NCBI RefSeq assembly: GCF_002234375.1
Contig: NZ_NMQV01000005.1
Location: 62,001 to 126,000, forward strand
From: Pseudomonas fluvialis
GTDB taxonomy: Bacteria > Pseudomonadota > Gammaproteobacteria > Pseudomonadales > Pseudomonadaceae
Reading direction: 5' to 3'
DNA length: 64,000 nucleotides
Made by a program: the position numbers and the translations under genes. The notes under the pieces were generated by a model, which saw nothing but the letters and a program-made list of their open reading frames with translations, did no database searches and was not told where the DNA came from. Below, piece after piece: positions 63,213 to 64,000 of this stretch; within the stretch, counting starts at the first letter, position 1; every line of letters starts with the position of its first letter.

Positions 63213-64000
63213 ATGACCGTGATCAAGCAAGACGACCTGATCCAGAGCGTCGCCGACGCCCTGCAGTTCATCTCCTACTACCACCCCGTCGACTTCATCC
63301 AGGCCATGCACGAAGCCTACCTGCGTGAAGAGTCGCCGGCGGCCAAGGATGCCATGGCGCAGATCCTCATCAACTCGCGCATGTGTGCCACCGGCCACCG
63401 GCCGATCTGCCAGGACACCGGCATCGTCACCGTGTTTATCAAGGTCGGCATGGACGTGCGCTGGGACGGTGCCACCCTGAGCGTCGACGACATGATCAAC
63501 GAGGGCGTGCGCCGCGCCTACAATCTGCCGGAGAACGTCCTGCGCGCCTCGATCCTGGCCGACCCGGCCGGTGCCCGCAAGAACACCAAGGACAACACCC
63601 CGGCGGTGATCCACTACGCCATCGTCCCCGGTGACAAGGTAGAAGTGGACGTCGCGGCCAAGGGCGGCGGCTCCGAGAACAAGTCGAAGATGGCCATGCT
63701 CAACCCGTCCGATTCGATCGTCGACTGGGTACTCAAGACCGTACCGGAAATGGGCGCCGGCTGGTGCCCGCCGGGCATGCTCGGCATCGGTATCGGCGGC
63801 ACCGCGGAGAAAGCCGCGGTAATGGCCAAGGAAGTGCTGATGGAGCACATCGACATCCACGAGCTGAAGGCCCGCGGTGCGCAGAACCGCATCGAGGAAC
63901 TGCGCCTCGAACTGTTCGACAAGGTCAACCAGCTGGGCATCGGCGCCCAGGGCCTGGGCGGCCTGACCACCGTGCTCGACGTGAAGATCATGGACTACCC
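63213..64000 (+). CDS. Class I fumarate hydratase, 5' part
   Basis: The reading frame starts MTVIKQDDLIQSVADALQF with GAGGAG before ATG and stays open to the window end (262 codons, about half of ~507). The 4Fe-4S region CATGHRPICQDTG and AKGGGSENKSK mark the class I (FumA/B-type) enzyme, which hydrates fumarate to malate. The rest lies beyond the window. Confidence 0.95.
   Translation, partial: MTVIKQDDLIQSVADALQFISYYHPVDFIQAMHEAYLREESPAAKDAMAQILINSRMCATGHRPICQDTGIVTVFIKVGMDVRWDGATLSVDDMINEGVRRAYNLPENVLRASILADPAGARKNTKDNTPAVIHYAIVPGDKVEVDVAAKGGGSENKSKMAMLNPSDSIVDWVLKTVPEMGAGWCPPGMLGIGIGGTAEKAAVMAKEVLMEHIDIHELKARGAQNRIEELRLELFDKVNQLGIGAQGLGGLTTVLDVKIMDY

Noticed and set aside
1..64000. CRISPR arrays, tRNA/rRNA genes, transposases, integrases
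   Set aside because: No regularly spaced repeats, tRNA cloverleaf with a recognisable T-arm, or transposase and integrase motifs were seen by eye. A covariance search could still find a small RNA.

Overview
The window looks like chromosome from a denitrifying or nitrate-respiring Pseudomonas (Gammaproteobacteria). The DNA is GC-rich with G/C-ending codons. The gene blocks match, as far as I recall, several P. aeruginosa neighbourhoods: moaA-ppiC-narIJHG-narK-narXL; ubiTVU-moeA-moaB; argP-lysE-sodB-bifA-GIDE-lemA-icmP; and enoyl-CoA hydratase / ferredoxin reductase / sadC / fumarase. I found no rRNA, tRNA, CRISPR array, insertion sequence or phage gene. The window reads as core and flexible metabolic chromosome rather than a mobile island.

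Region 1 (1-31 kb) is an anaerobic nitrogen-oxide block. A minus-strand operon holds two NarK-family transporters flanking a universal stress protein, then respiratory nitrate reductase narGHJI, a PpiC-type isomerase and moaA. Divergent from it are narX-narL, an outer-membrane porin, a periplasmic protein with two NarX/PilJ-like segments, a DNR regulator and a small Cys-rich protein. Next come a PilJ-type chemoreceptor (McpN-like), the oxygen-independent ubiquinone genes ubiUVT, moeA-moaB, a NorR-type activator divergent from the Fe-S repair gene ytfE/dnrN, an acyl-CoA dehydrogenase, and a CopD-like protein with NnrS. ANR/DNR boxes (TTGAY-N4-RTCAA) recur. Two of them, before the porin and before ubiU, sit at -41.5 relative to matching -10 hexamers.

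Region 2 (31-40.6 kb) is catabolic. A branched-chain-type 2-oxoacid dehydrogenase operon (E1 alpha, E1 beta, E2) lies behind a leucine-dehydrogenase-like gene that has lost both hallmark lysines. It is followed by a secreted lipase-like protein, a short-chain dehydrogenase, a three-gene unit (class II aldolase, alpha/beta hydrolase, DUF1569) and a flavodoxin.

Region 3 (40.6-47.1 kb) looks like a light-response island. It has a short LOV photoreceptor (Cys53 adduct motif), an acyl-CoA dehydrogenase, a class II LitR/MerR regulator, a DCC thiol protein, and folM-folE-folX-hopJ for tetrahydromonapterin. Three direct repeats of the form TNTACA-N12-TNTANA, each overlapping a -10 hexamer in the same register, mark likely LitR-controlled promoters.

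Region 4 (47-64 kb) holds argP/lysE, sodB, bifA (c-di-GMP phosphodiesterase), GIDE-lemA, and an imelysin operon (icmP, di-haem DUF1111, a second imelysin, DUF1513) behind a weak Fur-like box. It ends with a chemoreceptor, an enoyl-CoA hydratase, a 2Fe-2S reductase, a SadC-like diguanylate cyclase and the 5' part of a class I fumarase that runs off the window. Together the window combines nitrate sensing, transport and respiration under ANR/DNR/NarXL/NorR control, anaerobic quinone supply, blue-light control of pterin synthesis, and c-di-GMP enzymes.
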